This document shows positions 45,182-54,222 of a stretch of DNA of 64,000 nt, in pieces. Both the position numbers and the translations under genes were made by a program. Position 1 is the first letter of the stretch. Each line of letters starts with the position of its first letter. The notes under the pieces are model-generated. The model was not told the origin of the DNA. It saw only the letters and a program-made list of their open reading frames with translations, and searched no databases. Source of the stretch: Protofrankia sp. CiT1 (GTDB lineage Bacteria > Actinomycetota > Actinomycetes > Frankiales > Frankiaceae); NCBI RefSeq assembly GCF_917627385.1, contig NZ_CAKJTL010000073.1:1-64000 (forward strand), given 5' to 3'.

Positions 45182-46441
45182 ATGAACACCATTGCCGAGG
45201 ACGTCCGCCAGACCGCGGTCCGGGCCCGCGCGGCCGCGGCCACGCTCGCGCCGCTGTCGCGCGCGGACAAGGACCGTGCCCTGTACGCGATGGCGGACGC
45301 CATCCTGGCCGCTGGCCAGCCAGTTCTCCAGGCCAACGCCGAGGATGTCGCGATGGCCCGCGACGCGGGCACCGGTACGGCCATGGTTGACCGGTTGACC
45401 CTCACCACGGACCGCCTCGTCGCCATTGCCGGCGGTCTGCGCAAGGTGGCGGCCCTCGACGACCCGGTCGGCGAGGTAGTCCGTGGTCGGCGGCTTCCCA
45501 ACGGAATAGAGCTGCGCCAGGTCAGGGTGCCCCTCGGTGTGGTCGGGATCATCTACGAGGCGCGTCCGAACGTGACGGTGGACGCGGCTGGGCTGTGCCT
45601 CAAGAGTGGTAACGCTGTGTTGCTGCGCGGCAGCGCGTCGGCTGCGCGTACCAATGCTGCGCTGGTCGCGGTGCTGCGGGAGGCCGCGGCCGGAGCTGGG
45701 CTGCCCGCCGACGCGGTCGCGCTCGTGCCCGGTGCCGACCACGAGTCCGTCAAGCAGCTCATGCGGCTGCGCGGTCTTGTGGATGTGCTGATCCCGCGGG
45801 GCGGGGCTGGTCTGATTCGGGCGGTGGTGGCGGAGTCCACCGTGCCTGTGATCGAGACCGGGGTCGGCAACTGCCATGTATACGTCGACGTTGACGCGGA
45901 TCTCGACCAGGCGCTGGCGATCGTCCTCAACGCCAAGACCCAGCGGGTGTCGGTGTGCAACGCGGCCGAGACACTGCTGGTCCACGCGGGTGTCGCCGAC
46001 GCCTTCCTGCCCCGGGTCCTCACCGCGCTCCGCCAGGCCGGGGTGACGATCCACGGCGACGACGCGGTCCGCGCGCACGACCCGTCCGCGCTGCCCGCGA
46101 CGGAGCAGGACTGGGCCACCGAGTACCTCTCGCTGGACATGGCGGTCCGGGTGGTGGGCTCCCTGGCCGAGGCCGTGGCCCATATCCGGCAATGGGGCAG
46201 TGGGCACACCGAGGCGATCATCACGCGCTCGCTGGAGGCGTCCCGCCGGTTCGTCGCAACCTGCGACAGCGCTGCGGTCATGGTCAATGCCTCTACCCGT
46301 TTCACCGACGGTGAACGATTCGGCTTCGGTGCGGAGATCGGTATCTCCACGCAGAAACTGCACGCTCGCGGGCCGATGGGCCCCGGCGAGCTCACGTCGA
46401 CGACCTGGGTCGGCGTCGGCGACGGCCATCTGGTGATCTGA
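45182..46441 (+). CDS. proA: Gamma-glutamyl phosphate reductase
   Basis: 419 residues, with an AAGGAA site before ATG. ALDH-fold motifs: [50 protein letters not shown] and the catalytic Cys in [14 protein letters not shown]; the C-terminus has [20 protein letters not shown]. It reduces gamma-glutamyl phosphate in proline synthesis, using the ProB product. It is separated from proB by sbcCD, transcribed the other way. Confidence 0.96.
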   Translation: MNTIAEDVRQTAVRARAAAATLAPLSRADKDRALYAMADAILAAGQPVLQANAEDVAMARDAGTGTAMVDRLTLTTDRLVAIAGGLRKVAALDDPVGEVVRGRRLPNGIELRQVRVPLGVVGIIYEARPNVTVDAAGLCLKSGNAVLLRGSASAARTNAALVAVLREAAAGAGLPADAVALVPGADHESVKQLMRLRGLVDVLIPRGGAGLIRAVVAESTVPVIETGVGNCHVYVDVDADLDQALAIVLNAKTQRVSVCNAAETLLVHAGVADAFLPRVLTALRQAGVTIHGDDAVRAHDPSALPATEQDWATEYLSLDMAVRVVGSLAEAVAHIRQWGSGHTEAIITRSLEASRRFVATCDSAAVMVNASTRFTDGERFGFGAEIGISTQKLHARGPMGPGELTSTTWVGVGDGHLVI

Positions 46442-46636
46442 GAACCGCCGTGCCGGCGCCGCCAGGAGGCGCGCGGGGCGGGCCGGGGCGTCCGGATGTA
46501 CCTCTTGGCCCGTAACGGACAGGTCCAGACATCTTGTCACTGGTTGCGAACGTGATCATGAGAAGTCCGGACGTGGTTGTGCGATACCAGGTACCCATTG
46601 GGTTGATGTGGTTGTGCCGGTGTCGAAGGGGGCAGC

Positions 46637-47176
46637 TTGTCGATTCGCGAATCGGACGGCTCACCCGCGGGCCTTGAGTACGTAGCCAGGTTCCCATCCG
46701 CGGATTTGATCATTGTGGGATGCGGTGCCGCGGGGATGGCCGCGGCGGTGGGGACGCTCCTGCCATGGGCGGGCGCGACCCTGTCCGACCGCGGGGCGGT
46801 CCTGCTTGCGGTCAGCCGTACCGGGCTGGAGCTGTCGGCCAACGGTGCGGTCGTGCTGCTGCTGGGGGTTGTCTGCGCAGTGTCCTGCCTGTTGCCGCCG
46901 GACGGGCGGCGTGCGCGTCCACTGTCCCTCGCGCTGGCGTCGGCTGGTCTTGTGATCACCGTCCTCGCCGCCGCCGAGATCGATGCGGGGGATCCCCTGG
47001 CCGCGAAACTCCTCCAGCTACGGATCGGTACCTTCCAGACGGACCATCCCGTGGCCAGTACACACGTGGGCCTGGGCCTGTGGCTCAGCCTCGCGGCCGG
47101 CGTCACGCTCAGCGTGGGCGGGGCCGGGTGGCAACTGGTCGGCCGCTTCACCCGGGTAGTGGGTGACCCGGCCTGA
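46637..47176 (+). CDS. Four-helix membrane protein of unknown function
   Basis: 179 residues if started at TTG 46637 (AAGGGGG upstream); ATG at 46736 is an alternative. About four hydrophobic segments separated by short loops, with AAGMAAAVGTLLPWAGATLS first and LGLWLSLAAGVTLSVGGAGW last. This resembles small actinobacterial DUF membrane proteins, but I cannot name the family. It is the gene just before cslA on the same strand and might belong to the polysaccharide unit, by position only. Confidence 0.5.
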   Translation: MSIRESDGSPAGLEYVARFPSADLIIVGCGAAGMAAAVGTLLPWAGATLSDRGAVLLAVSRTGLELSANGAVVLLLGVVCAVSCLLPPDGRRARPLSLALASAGLVITVLAAAEIDAGDPLAAKLLQLRIGTFQTDHPVASTHVGLGLWLSLAAGVTLSVGGAGWQLVGRFTRVVGDPA

Positions 47177-47301
47177 TGACGAGCGCGGGCGGCGCCGAGG
47201 CACGTGGGCGCCCCCGCCTTTCTGGTGATCGGATCGCAGCCGGCGAACAGGTCGAGAACGGACCGATTTCGGTGGCTTTCCCCTGTCGGTGGCACGAGCC
47301 C

Positions 47302-47330
47302 TTGGAACAAAATTGGCCTACGATTACATA
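47302..47330 (+). promoter_or_regulatory. Candidate promoter of cslA-glxA-cslZ
   Basis: TTGGAA (47302-47307), a 17 bp spacer and TACATA (47325-47330) lie in an AT-rich stretch unlike nearby coding DNA, 75 bp before ATG 47406. This fits a sigma-70-type promoter. It falls inside the open frame that could otherwise start cslA at 47289, which argues for the later start. Confidence 0.4.
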
Positions 47331-47405
47331 TCTTTTTCGAGCCTTGCGGGTCCGCTTACCCTGCCGGCCACGAGCGGGAGATACCGGGTCGCCTATCGCC
47401 GGGTC

Positions 47406-49523
47406 ATGGTTGGCCGCGAGCTGTGGATGGTGCTGCCGCTGCTGGTGGCCACCGTTGGGTTATCGTCGTTGTTCTTTGTCTGGCTGATCCAGCCGGATCA
47501 TTTTCCCCGGGGCGCGTACCTGCCGGCCCCGGTCCGTCTCGGCAATGCCGTCATGTTCCTGCTGATCGTCATTTCCGAGGGAATTCGGTTGCTTAACTCG
47601 ATCACGCTCTGCTGGTCCGCGTTTATCATGCGCGATCCGGTGCCGGTGCGGCCGGCGGACGGCCTGCGGATCGCCTTCACGACGACGATCGTGCCCGCAA
47701 AGGAACCGATCGATGTCGTGCGTGACACCCTGATCGCGGCCCGGCGGATCCACTATGGCACGCCGATCGACATCTGGTTACTCGACGAGGGGAATGATCC
47801 GGGAGTCCGGGCGGTGTGTGCGGACATCGGGGTCCATCATTTCTCCCGCAACGGGGTCGAACGGTGGAACGAGCCGAAAGGGCGTTTTCGCACCCGCACC
47901 AAGCACGGCAACCACAACTCATGGCTGGCCGCCCACGGCGCGTCCTACGACATCGTCATGTCGGTCGATCCCGACCACATCCCGTTACCGAACTTCGCCG
48001 CGCGCATGCTCGGCTACTTCCGGGATCCCGAGGTCGCCTTCGTCGTGGGACCGCAGGTCTACGGAAACTTCCAGAAGTTTCTCACCCGCGGTGCCGAAGC
48101 CCAGAACTACATGTTCCATTCAGTGATCCAGCGCGCCGCGAACCGGTTCAACTGCGGAATGTTCGTCGGGACGAACCACGCCTACCGTGTCGCGGCATGG
48201 GAGCAGATCGGTGGGTTCCAGGATTCGATCACCGAGGATCTGGCCACCTCCTTCGCCGTGCACGGGGCGCGCCACCCGGAAACCGGCCGGCGGTGGAAAT
48301 CGGTGTACACACCCGATGTTGTCGCTGTCGGCGAGGGGCCGGCGACGTGGACCGACTTCTTCAGCCAACAGCTGCGATGGGCACGCGGCTCCAACGAGGT
48401 CATGGTGACCGAGTCGGTGCGCCGGCTGCGGAAACTGTCGTGGGGAGGCCGCCTGCACTACCTGATCTTGATGTTGCACTATCCGACGGTCGCCCTCACC
48501 TGGCTGATGGGGATGCTGCTCACCGTCAGCTATATGGCGCTGGGCTCCAGCGGGGTCACAGTGCGCATATCGTCCTGGTTGGCCCTCTACATCGATGTCG
48601 CGGTGGCGAGGCTTCTCCTCTACATCTGGCTGCGGCGTTTCAATATCAGCCCGCATGAGGAGAAGGGAACCGCCGGAATCTCCGGAATCTTCGTCTCGAT
48701 GTTGTGTACCCCCTTTTACTCGACCGCCTTTGTCGGCGCGTTACTGCGGCGTCCGCTCGGTTTCGTCGTCACTCCCAAGGGGCGTAGCGCCAGCCCCGAT
48801 CGGCTCCTGACCTTCCGAAAACACCTCTTCTGGGCGATGCTCTCCACGGGTTCCATCACCGTCGCGGCAGCCTGCGGCAACGTGTACCCGGCCAACATGG
48901 TCTGGGCGGTGCTGTCGCTGCTCAGCTGCCTGGCACCCGTTGCCATGTGGGCGGTGTCCACGGTTGCCGGCCAGCGGCTCGCTCGAGGCGGTGGCTCAGC
49001 GGCGGCCCCGCCGCCGGCTGTCGTGCATGTCCGGCCCGCGGACCAGGTGTCCGTGGGCCTGCTGAAGGAACTCGACGGGATGCGTGCGCGGCCCGCGCCG
49101 CGGCCCGCGGCCCGGCCGGTCGTGCTGGTGGCCGCTCCGATCGGGTGGCGCGGGGAGGCCGTTGAGGACATGGTCATGCTGGCCATGCCATCCACAGTGC
49201 TACCTACAGTGCCACCAGCAGTGGCGCGCGCGAGGGCCTACAGCGAGCAGACCACTCGGTGGCTGGCCCGCCCGGCGCCCACATCGCCGCCGGGAGATCC
49301 GGCTCGGCCCGTTGCGGCGACCAGGCAGAAAGTGATCAGAGCGGCGGCCGCCGTCCAACGGCCGACCGGGATGGGGCGGGCGACCGGGCGGCCGGTGCTC
49401 GGCGGTTTTTCGGCCTCCAGCGGTTACTCGGCGGCTGGCGGCCACCTGGAGGACGTCACTATGAAGCTCCGGCCGCGGCGTCGGCGGGTGTCCCGCGACG
49501 GCCTGCTTGAGGAGCTGACCTGA
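47406..49523 (+). CDS. cslA: Cellulose synthase-like glycosyltransferase (GT2, CslA type)
   Basis: 705 residues from ATG 47406; GTG 47289 would add 39 residues of untypical codon use (AAA, ATA, TCT, TTT). Two N-terminal membrane segments, a cytosolic GT-A domain with LLDEGND, the DxD SVDPDHIP, ITEDLATSF and QQLRWARG (QxxRW), then about four more membrane segments and a long disordered tail. It polymerises a beta-linked glucan across the membrane. In streptomycetes CslA acts at hyphal tips with GlxA, whose gene overlaps by one base. Confidence 0.92.
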   Translation: MVGRELWMVLPLLVATVGLSSLFFVWLIQPDHFPRGAYLPAPVRLGNAVMFLLIVISEGIRLLNSITLCWSAFIMRDPVPVRPADGLRIAFTTTIVPAKEPIDVVRDTLIAARRIHYGTPIDIWLLDEGNDPGVRAVCADIGVHHFSRNGVERWNEPKGRFRTRTKHGNHNSWLAAHGASYDIVMSVDPDHIPLPNFAARMLGYFRDPEVAFVVGPQVYGNFQKFLTRGAEAQNYMFHSVIQRAANRFNCGMFVGTNHAYRVAAWEQIGGFQDSITEDLATSFAVHGARHPETGRRWKSVYTPDVVAVGEGPATWTDFFSQQLRWARGSNEVMVTESVRRLRKLSWGGRLHYLILMLHYPTVALTWLMGMLLTVSYMALGSSGVTVRISSWLALYIDVAVARLLLYIWLRRFNISPHEEKGTAGISGIFVSMLCTPFYSTAFVGALLRRPLGFVVTPKGRSASPDRLLTFRKHLFWAMLSTGSITVAAACGNVYPANMVWAVLSLLSCLAPVAMWAVSTVAGQRLARGGGSAAAPPPAVVHVRPADQVSVGLLKELDGMRARPAPRPAARPVVLVAAPIGWRGEAVEDMVMLAMPSTVLPTVPPAVARARAYSEQTTRWLARPAPTSPPGDPARPVAATRQKVIRAAAAVQRPTGMGRATGRPVLGGFSASSGYSAAGGHLEDVTMKLRPRRRRVSRDGLLEELT

Positions 49524-51130
49524 TGGCCGTGCTGCCGGCCTCGCCCGGCCGGGCCAACCGGCTGCGCAGGTGGCGCATGCTGCGGTTCGGTGCCTTTCTT
49601 CTCGTCATTCTCGTGGGCAACGGCCCGTTCGCCGTCTCGTGGACCGCGGCGCGTTACGAACGGTGGCGGTCCCACCGGCCGGACTACATGCGCAGCCATG
49701 GACGCTGGGACGTTGTCGCGGACAGCGGCACGCGGTCGATCCACGCGGCGATGCTGCATACCGGGAAGGTCCTGCTCATGGCCGGCTCCGGTAACGACCA
49801 GGGCAGTTTTGACGCGAAGAAGTTCAGGACCGTGCTGTGGGATCCGATCGCGAACACCTTTACCGATGTCCACACGCCCTGGGATGTCTTCTGCGCCGGG
49901 CACGCCTTTCTCCCGAATGGTGATCTGTTGATAGCGGGGGGCACCAAGAAATACGAGCTTCTTGCACCGGCCTCCCCGGACGGTAAGAAGCACGAGTACC
50001 AGGGGCTCAAGGACTCCTACCTTTTCAATCCGGTGACCGAGCGATATGAGAAGACCGGTGAGCTGAACCATGCCCGGTGGTATCCGACGTTGGTGACCCT
50101 GGCCAGCGGCCTGGTGGTGGCGGTTTCCGGGCTCGACGGCAACGGCGACATCGACCAGGGCAATACCGAGTTGTTCAGCTCAGCCAGCGGGACATGGGAC
50201 GACCAGCAGGATCTCCGGAAGGTTTTTCCCACCTATCCAGCTCTGCTACTCGCCGGTGACGGCAGGCTGTTCTTCTCCGGCGCCAACGCGGGCTACGGCC
50301 CGGCGAGTGTCGCGGAGCGCCAGCCAGGCCTGTGGAACCTGACGAACAACGCCTTCCAGCCGGTCGACGGGCTGCCCGAGCCGGAACTCAACGAGACGGC
50401 AGGGACGATCATGCTCGCTCCGGCTCAGGAGCAGAAGGTGATGTTCATTGCCGGTGGCGGGGTCGGCGACACCCAGGTGGCGACTGCCCGGACCGCGATC
50501 GTAGATCTTGATTCGCCTGCCCCGCGTTACCAGCGTGGCCCCGACATGTCGAGGGTCAGGCGGTACCCCGGCGCGGTGATCCTTCCTGACGACACCGTGC
50601 TCGTCTCCGGTGGTTCCACCGGCTACCGGGCCAGGGACTCCCGGGTCGCCGAGATCTACCATCCGGATACGAGCTCCTTCACCGCGGCGGCGGACCCACA
50701 CGTCGGCCGTGACTACCACTCCGAATACCTGCTGCTCCCGGACGGGCGGGTGGCTGTCTTCGGTTCGAATCCGTTGAGCGACGACAACACGTTCGAGACC
50801 CGGGTCGAGGTCTATTCGCCCAGCTACCTTTACCGGGGCGACCGTCCGAAAGTCATCTCGGCGCCGCCGCGGATAACTCGTGGATCGATGATCACTGTGG
50901 CATCGTCGCAGCCGGTGACAAAGGTGCGTTTGATCCGCCCGGGTGCCTACACCCATGTCACCGACACCGAGCAGCGTTCCGTGGCGTTACCGATCGTTCA
51001 ACAGACAGCTGGCAACCTCACACTGGAGGTGCCCCAGAATCCCAATCTTCTTCCGTCAGACTGGTACATGCTTTTCGTGACCAACGGTGCGGGCGTCCCA
51101 TCCGTCGCCAGCTGGGTTCAAGTGGGATGA
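49523..51130 (+). CDS. glxA: GlxA-like copper radical oxidase
   Basis: 535 residues with an N-terminal membrane anchor (about 23-42) and a seven-bladed propeller of the galactose/glyoxal oxidase type, then a C-terminal beta domain. Likely cofactor residues: Cys124 (VFCAGHAF) crosslinked to Tyr187 (HARWYPT), and copper ligands Tyr398-His399 (RDYHSEY) and His478 (THVTDTEQ). These are inferred by motif match. GlxA is needed with CslA for glucan deposition in Streptomyces, and it needs copper delivery. Overlaps: 1 bp with cslA, 4 bp with cslZ. Confidence 0.93.
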   Translation: MAVLPASPGRANRLRRWRMLRFGAFLLVILVGNGPFAVSWTAARYERWRSHRPDYMRSHGRWDVVADSGTRSIHAAMLHTGKVLLMAGSGNDQGSFDAKKFRTVLWDPIANTFTDVHTPWDVFCAGHAFLPNGDLLIAGGTKKYELLAPASPDGKKHEYQGLKDSYLFNPVTERYEKTGELNHARWYPTLVTLASGLVVAVSGLDGNGDIDQGNTELFSSASGTWDDQQDLRKVFPTYPALLLAGDGRLFFSGANAGYGPASVAERQPGLWNLTNNAFQPVDGLPEPELNETAGTIMLAPAQEQKVMFIAGGGVGDTQVATARTAIVDLDSPAPRYQRGPDMSRVRRYPGAVILPDDTVLVSGGSTGYRARDSRVAEIYHPDTSSFTAAADPHVGRDYHSEYLLLPDGRVAVFGSNPLSDDNTFETRVEVYSPSYLYRGDRPKVISAPPRITRGSMITVASSQPVTKVRLIRPGAYTHVTDTEQRSVALPIVQQTAGNLTLEVPQNPNLLPSDWYMLFVTNGAGVPSVASWVQVG

Positions 51131-52275
51131 CAGTGATTGTATCGATCTCCGGGTTGGTGCGGCGTATCGATGTCGTCCGGCGCCGGGCGGGCCACCGCCG
51201 GACGCGAGCCGTCGGTCTGGCGGCAGCCGCGGCCCTCGCCGCCATGCTGGCTGCCAGTGGGTGTGGCGCGGGAAGGTCGACCCGGAGCGCCAGCACGGCG
51301 GCGAACGGCGCCGGGCCACTTCACGCGGTCGGCGCGCAGTGCCCCGCGGGTGACCCGGCCGGTCGTGGCGCCGTGGCGGGCGCCGGACCGTACGGCCCGG
51401 CGCCCCGCGCGCCCTTTCTCGTCGATCCGAACAGCCAACCAGCCATAGCCGCACGTCAGGACGCCGCCAATGGGGCGAGCGCGGCGGCGATCGCGGCCAA
51501 GCCGATCGCCTTCTCAGTGGGGGACTGGCTGCGTGACGGTGTTCAAGCTGAGGTGGCGGCGCGTAGCGCGCAGGCGGAACGAGCTGGTGCCACAGCGGTC
51601 TTCATGGTCTATGCGATTCCGCACCGTGATGTCGGTGCCGGGTTCTCCGCCGGGGGAGAACCCGACGCTGCCGCCTACCGGACGTTCACCCGGCAGGTGG
51701 CAGCGGGAATCGGTGCCCGTGCCGCCGTTGTCATCCTGGAGCCGGATTCGCTCGCGCAGATGGACAGCCTGCCCGCGGCCCAGCAGCGGGAGCGTTATCA
51801 GTTGCTGAACGACGCCGTCGACGTCTACGGCGGGCTGCCCCGTACCAGCGTCTACCTTGACGGTGCCAACTGTGGATGGACGGCGGCTCCGGTTATCGCG
51901 GACCGGCTGCGCCAGGCCGGGGTGCGGCGGACCCGTGGCTTCGCGGTCAACGTGTCGAACTACTACCGGACCGGGGACGAGATAGCCCGCGCCGAAGTGA
52001 TCGCGGCGCTGATCGGCGGTGCGCATTTCGTCGTCGACACCTCGCGCAATGGACGAGGCCCGACCGACGGCAATATCAGAGATCCCTGGTGCAACCCACC
52101 TGGCCGAGGGCTCGGGGCCGCGCCAACCACCGACACCGCCAGCCCGCGGGCGGACGCGTTGCTCTGGATCAAAGTTCCAGGGGCGAGCGACGGGGAGTGC
52201 GGCCGGGAGAACCCCCCGGCTGGCGTCTGGTGGCCGGCTGAGGCCGACGAACTCGTCCGTAACGCGGAATCCTGA
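51127..52275 (+). CDS. cslZ: Glycoside hydrolase family 6 lipoprotein (CslZ-like)
   Basis: 382 residues. A basic N-terminus and hydrophobic stretch end in the lipobox LAASGC, so the enzyme is anchored outside the membrane. GH6 marks: VVILEPDSLAQM (catalytic Asp), YLDGANCGW, GFAVNVSNYY, FVVDTSRNGRG, WCNPPGRGLG and LLWIKVPGASDGEC. It cleaves beta-1,4-glucan. Coupled to glxA by a 4 bp overlap (ATGA), it probably trims or releases the CslA product. Confidence 0.92.
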   Translation: MTVIVSISGLVRRIDVVRRRAGHRRTRAVGLAAAAALAAMLAASGCGAGRSTRSASTAANGAGPLHAVGAQCPAGDPAGRGAVAGAGPYGPAPRAPFLVDPNSQPAIAARQDAANGASAAAIAAKPIAFSVGDWLRDGVQAEVAARSAQAERAGATAVFMVYAIPHRDVGAGFSAGGEPDAAAYRTFTRQVAAGIGARAAVVILEPDSLAQMDSLPAAQQRERYQLLNDAVDVYGGLPRTSVYLDGANCGWTAAPVIADRLRQAGVRRTRGFAVNVSNYYRTGDEIARAEVIAALIGGAHFVVDTSRNGRGPTDGNIRDPWCNPPGRGLGAAPTTDTASPRADALLWIKVPGASDGECGRENPPAGVWWPAEADELVRNAES

Positions 52276-52396
52276 CCGTCTGTCCCGGTCTCTGTCCATC
52301 TCCTCTGTTTATGGCCTCTGTCCATGTGCATGGACAGAGGCCGGGATATGGGCCGCGGCGAGGCCGCTGCTCCTTCCCCGTGCGCCGGGGATGGGC

Positions 52397-52882
52397 TCAG
52401 CTCTGGTCGTCCGCCGCGCCGCCCATGACCTCGGCCGCGCGGCGGGCCAGCTCCTCGGCCGGGACGTCTTCAACATGGGTCGCCACGGACCACCGGTGAC
52501 CGAACGGGTCCTCGAACTGCCCGGAGCGGTCGCCGTAGAACTGCTTCTCGACTGGGCGCAGGCTTTTGGCGCCGGCCTTGACCGCGCGGTCATGGGCCGC
52601 GTCGGCGTCCGTCACATACACGTGGATGCTGACTGGCGTTCCGCCTACGGTCCGCGGGCCCGCCGCGTCCATCTCGGGGAACTCGTCCGACAACATGATC
52701 ATAGATGTGCCGATCACGAGCTCCGCATGGCCGATCTTTCCTCCCGGGGCGCCGATACGCATCCGTTCGGTTGCCCCGAGGACCTGGGTGTAGAAATCGA
52801 TGGCGTCGGCCGCGCCGTCGACGTGCAGGTATGGGGTGATCACGGGGTAGTCGGTGGGGATCGGCTCGACTGCTGTCGTCAT
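52397..52882 (-). CDS. VOC family protein (PhnB/glyoxalase-like)
   Basis: ATG at 52882 with AAGGAGAAGG upstream gives 161 residues; the open frame before it is not used. Two beta-alpha-beta-beta-beta modules: VITPYLHVDGAADAIDFYTQ, GTSMIMLSDEFPEMD, VSIHVYVTDADAAHDRAV and YGDRSGQFEDPFGHRWSVAT. This fits the PhnB-like subgroup of the glyoxalase fold; substrate unknown. A helical tail of about 20 residues ends the protein. Confidence 0.85.
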   Translation of the reverse strand: MTTAVEPIPTDYPVITPYLHVDGAADAIDFYTQVLGATERMRIGAPGGKIGHAELVIGTSMIMLSDEFPEMDAAGPRTVGGTPVSIHVYVTDADAAHDRAVKAGAKSLRPVEKQFYGDRSGQFEDPFGHRWSVATHVEDVPAEELARRAAEVMGGAADDQS

Positions 52883-53019
52883 GGTTCCTTCTCCTTGGTC
52901 GGCTGACGCTGTGGGATTCGGTAGCTCGGGGGGTTGGCTCGGGGTTTGGCGATGTGCCCGGTCCGCCAGGCGGCGTGTGCTCGACGATAGCACATATGTT
53001 CGAATGAAGGTGGCCGCCG

Positions 53020-53868
53020 TCACCTTGCGGGCCACCAGGGGACGAACTGGTCATGTGCCGGGTCTTCCCAGACGGCCCACGGCCGGACACCGGAGCTCCA
53101 CAGCTTCTCCAGGATGAGACGGTCCTTGGCCGTGTCCATGGCGCGCCAGAACCCGCGGTACCGGTAGCCGCCCAGCCGGCCGGCCCGGACCAGCCGGCCG
53201 AACGGCGCGTCGACCAGATCCTCGCCCGGATGGAGGATGTCAAAGATCGCTGGCCGTAGCACGAAGAATCCCGCGTTCACCCACACGTCCTGTTCCGCCA
53301 TGGGAGCGATTTCGCTGATCGTGGTTGACCGAGGCTGGAAGTCGACGGTGTGGATGCTCTCGGGCGGCCGTACGGCGAGCAGCGTGGCGACGGCGCCGGA
53401 CCGGTGCGCCTCGTCGATCATTTGCGGCAGCGGGACGTCGGACAGGCCGTCCGCGTAGTTCGCGAGGAACAGGTCTTCGCTGTCAACCAGGCGCCGCACC
53501 GCCCGGAGGCGTTGCCCCACCGGCGCGCTGAGCCCGCTGTCGACGATCGTGACCGACCACCCGGCGGCCTCACCGTCGAGCAGATGATGTCGCGGCACGC
53601 CCGGCAGCGCCGTCGGCTCGTCGGCACGCTTGCTGGCGAGATTCCCAACCCAGGCGCGGACGAACTCGCCCCGGAAGCCCACGCAGAGCACGAAGTCGGT
53701 GTGCCCGTATGTCGCATACCATTTCATGAGGTGCCAGAGAATGGGTTTTCCACCCACCAGGTGCATCGGCTTCGGCGCGTCCGTGGCACGTTTCGGCACA
53801 AATACCTGGTCCGCGCCCGTTCCCAGCAGACGCTGTCCCTGGCCGCCGCAGAACAGAACAACCTTCAT
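53020..53868 (-). CDS. Sugar-phosphate nucleotidyltransferase (RfbF-like)
   Basis: ATG at 53868 gives 282 residues. [14 protein letters not shown] is the nucleotide loop. [20 protein letters not shown] and [16 protein letters not shown] match glucose-1-phosphate cytidylyltransferase (RfbF) and related enzymes. About 12 residues ([12 protein letters not shown]) are inserted between loop and PKPM. It would make an NDP-sugar for surface glycans; the sugar and base are not certain. No dehydratase gene follows. The frame upstream is antisense to malate synthase and was discarded. Confidence 0.85.
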   Translation of the reverse strand: MKVVLFCGGQGQRLLGTGADQVFVPKRATDAPKPMHLVGGKPILWHLMKWYATYGHTDFVLCVGFRGEFVRAWVGNLASKRADEPTALPGVPRHHLLDGEAAGWSVTIVDSGLSAPVGQRLRAVRRLVDSEDLFLANYADGLSDVPLPQMIDEAHRSGAVATLLAVRPPESIHTVDFQPRSTTISEIAPMAEQDVWVNAGFFVLRPAIFDILHPGEDLVDAPFGRLVRAGRLGGYRYRGFWRAMDTAKDRLILEKLWSSGVRPWAVWEDPAHDQFVPWWPAR

Positions 53869-54222
53869 GCCGGACTCTTTTCCCGCGTACGCACACGGCA
53901 GGCGGGCCCACACCGGTATTCGCCCCGCCGGTGCGTCCGGTGGTGCACGTGTCCGGGTTTGTCCTACGGCGTGTTCCGGGAGTCGTCGTTCGAGCGGGAA
54001 GCCGCGTCCAGGTGGCTGCTGGCAAGGCCGCGGGCCACACCGATACCGGCTGAGCCGATCGCTTCGGCGCCCACCGCCCGCATCCTGGCCGACCAGCCGG
54101 TAGCTTCGCTTCCGCCGATACCCGGCTGCGTGCCGTGGACGGTTCGTCGAGTGGGCTTCGTGGATCGGGCTCCGTCGAGCGGGGTTCGTGGACCGGAGTT
54201 CGTGGAGCAGGGAGGGGACGTG
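53869..54222. other. Divergent spacer before malate synthase
   Basis: 354 bp without a supported gene. From about 54135 the segment TTCGTGGA recurs in short imperfect repeats, ending at the GGAGGG binding site of aceB. The frame that continues upstream from aceB is not coding. Confidence 0.35.

Noticed and set aside
44915-46540. 541-residue minus-strand frame opposite proA
   Set aside because: Antisense to proA; D/H/R-rich without a fold pattern.
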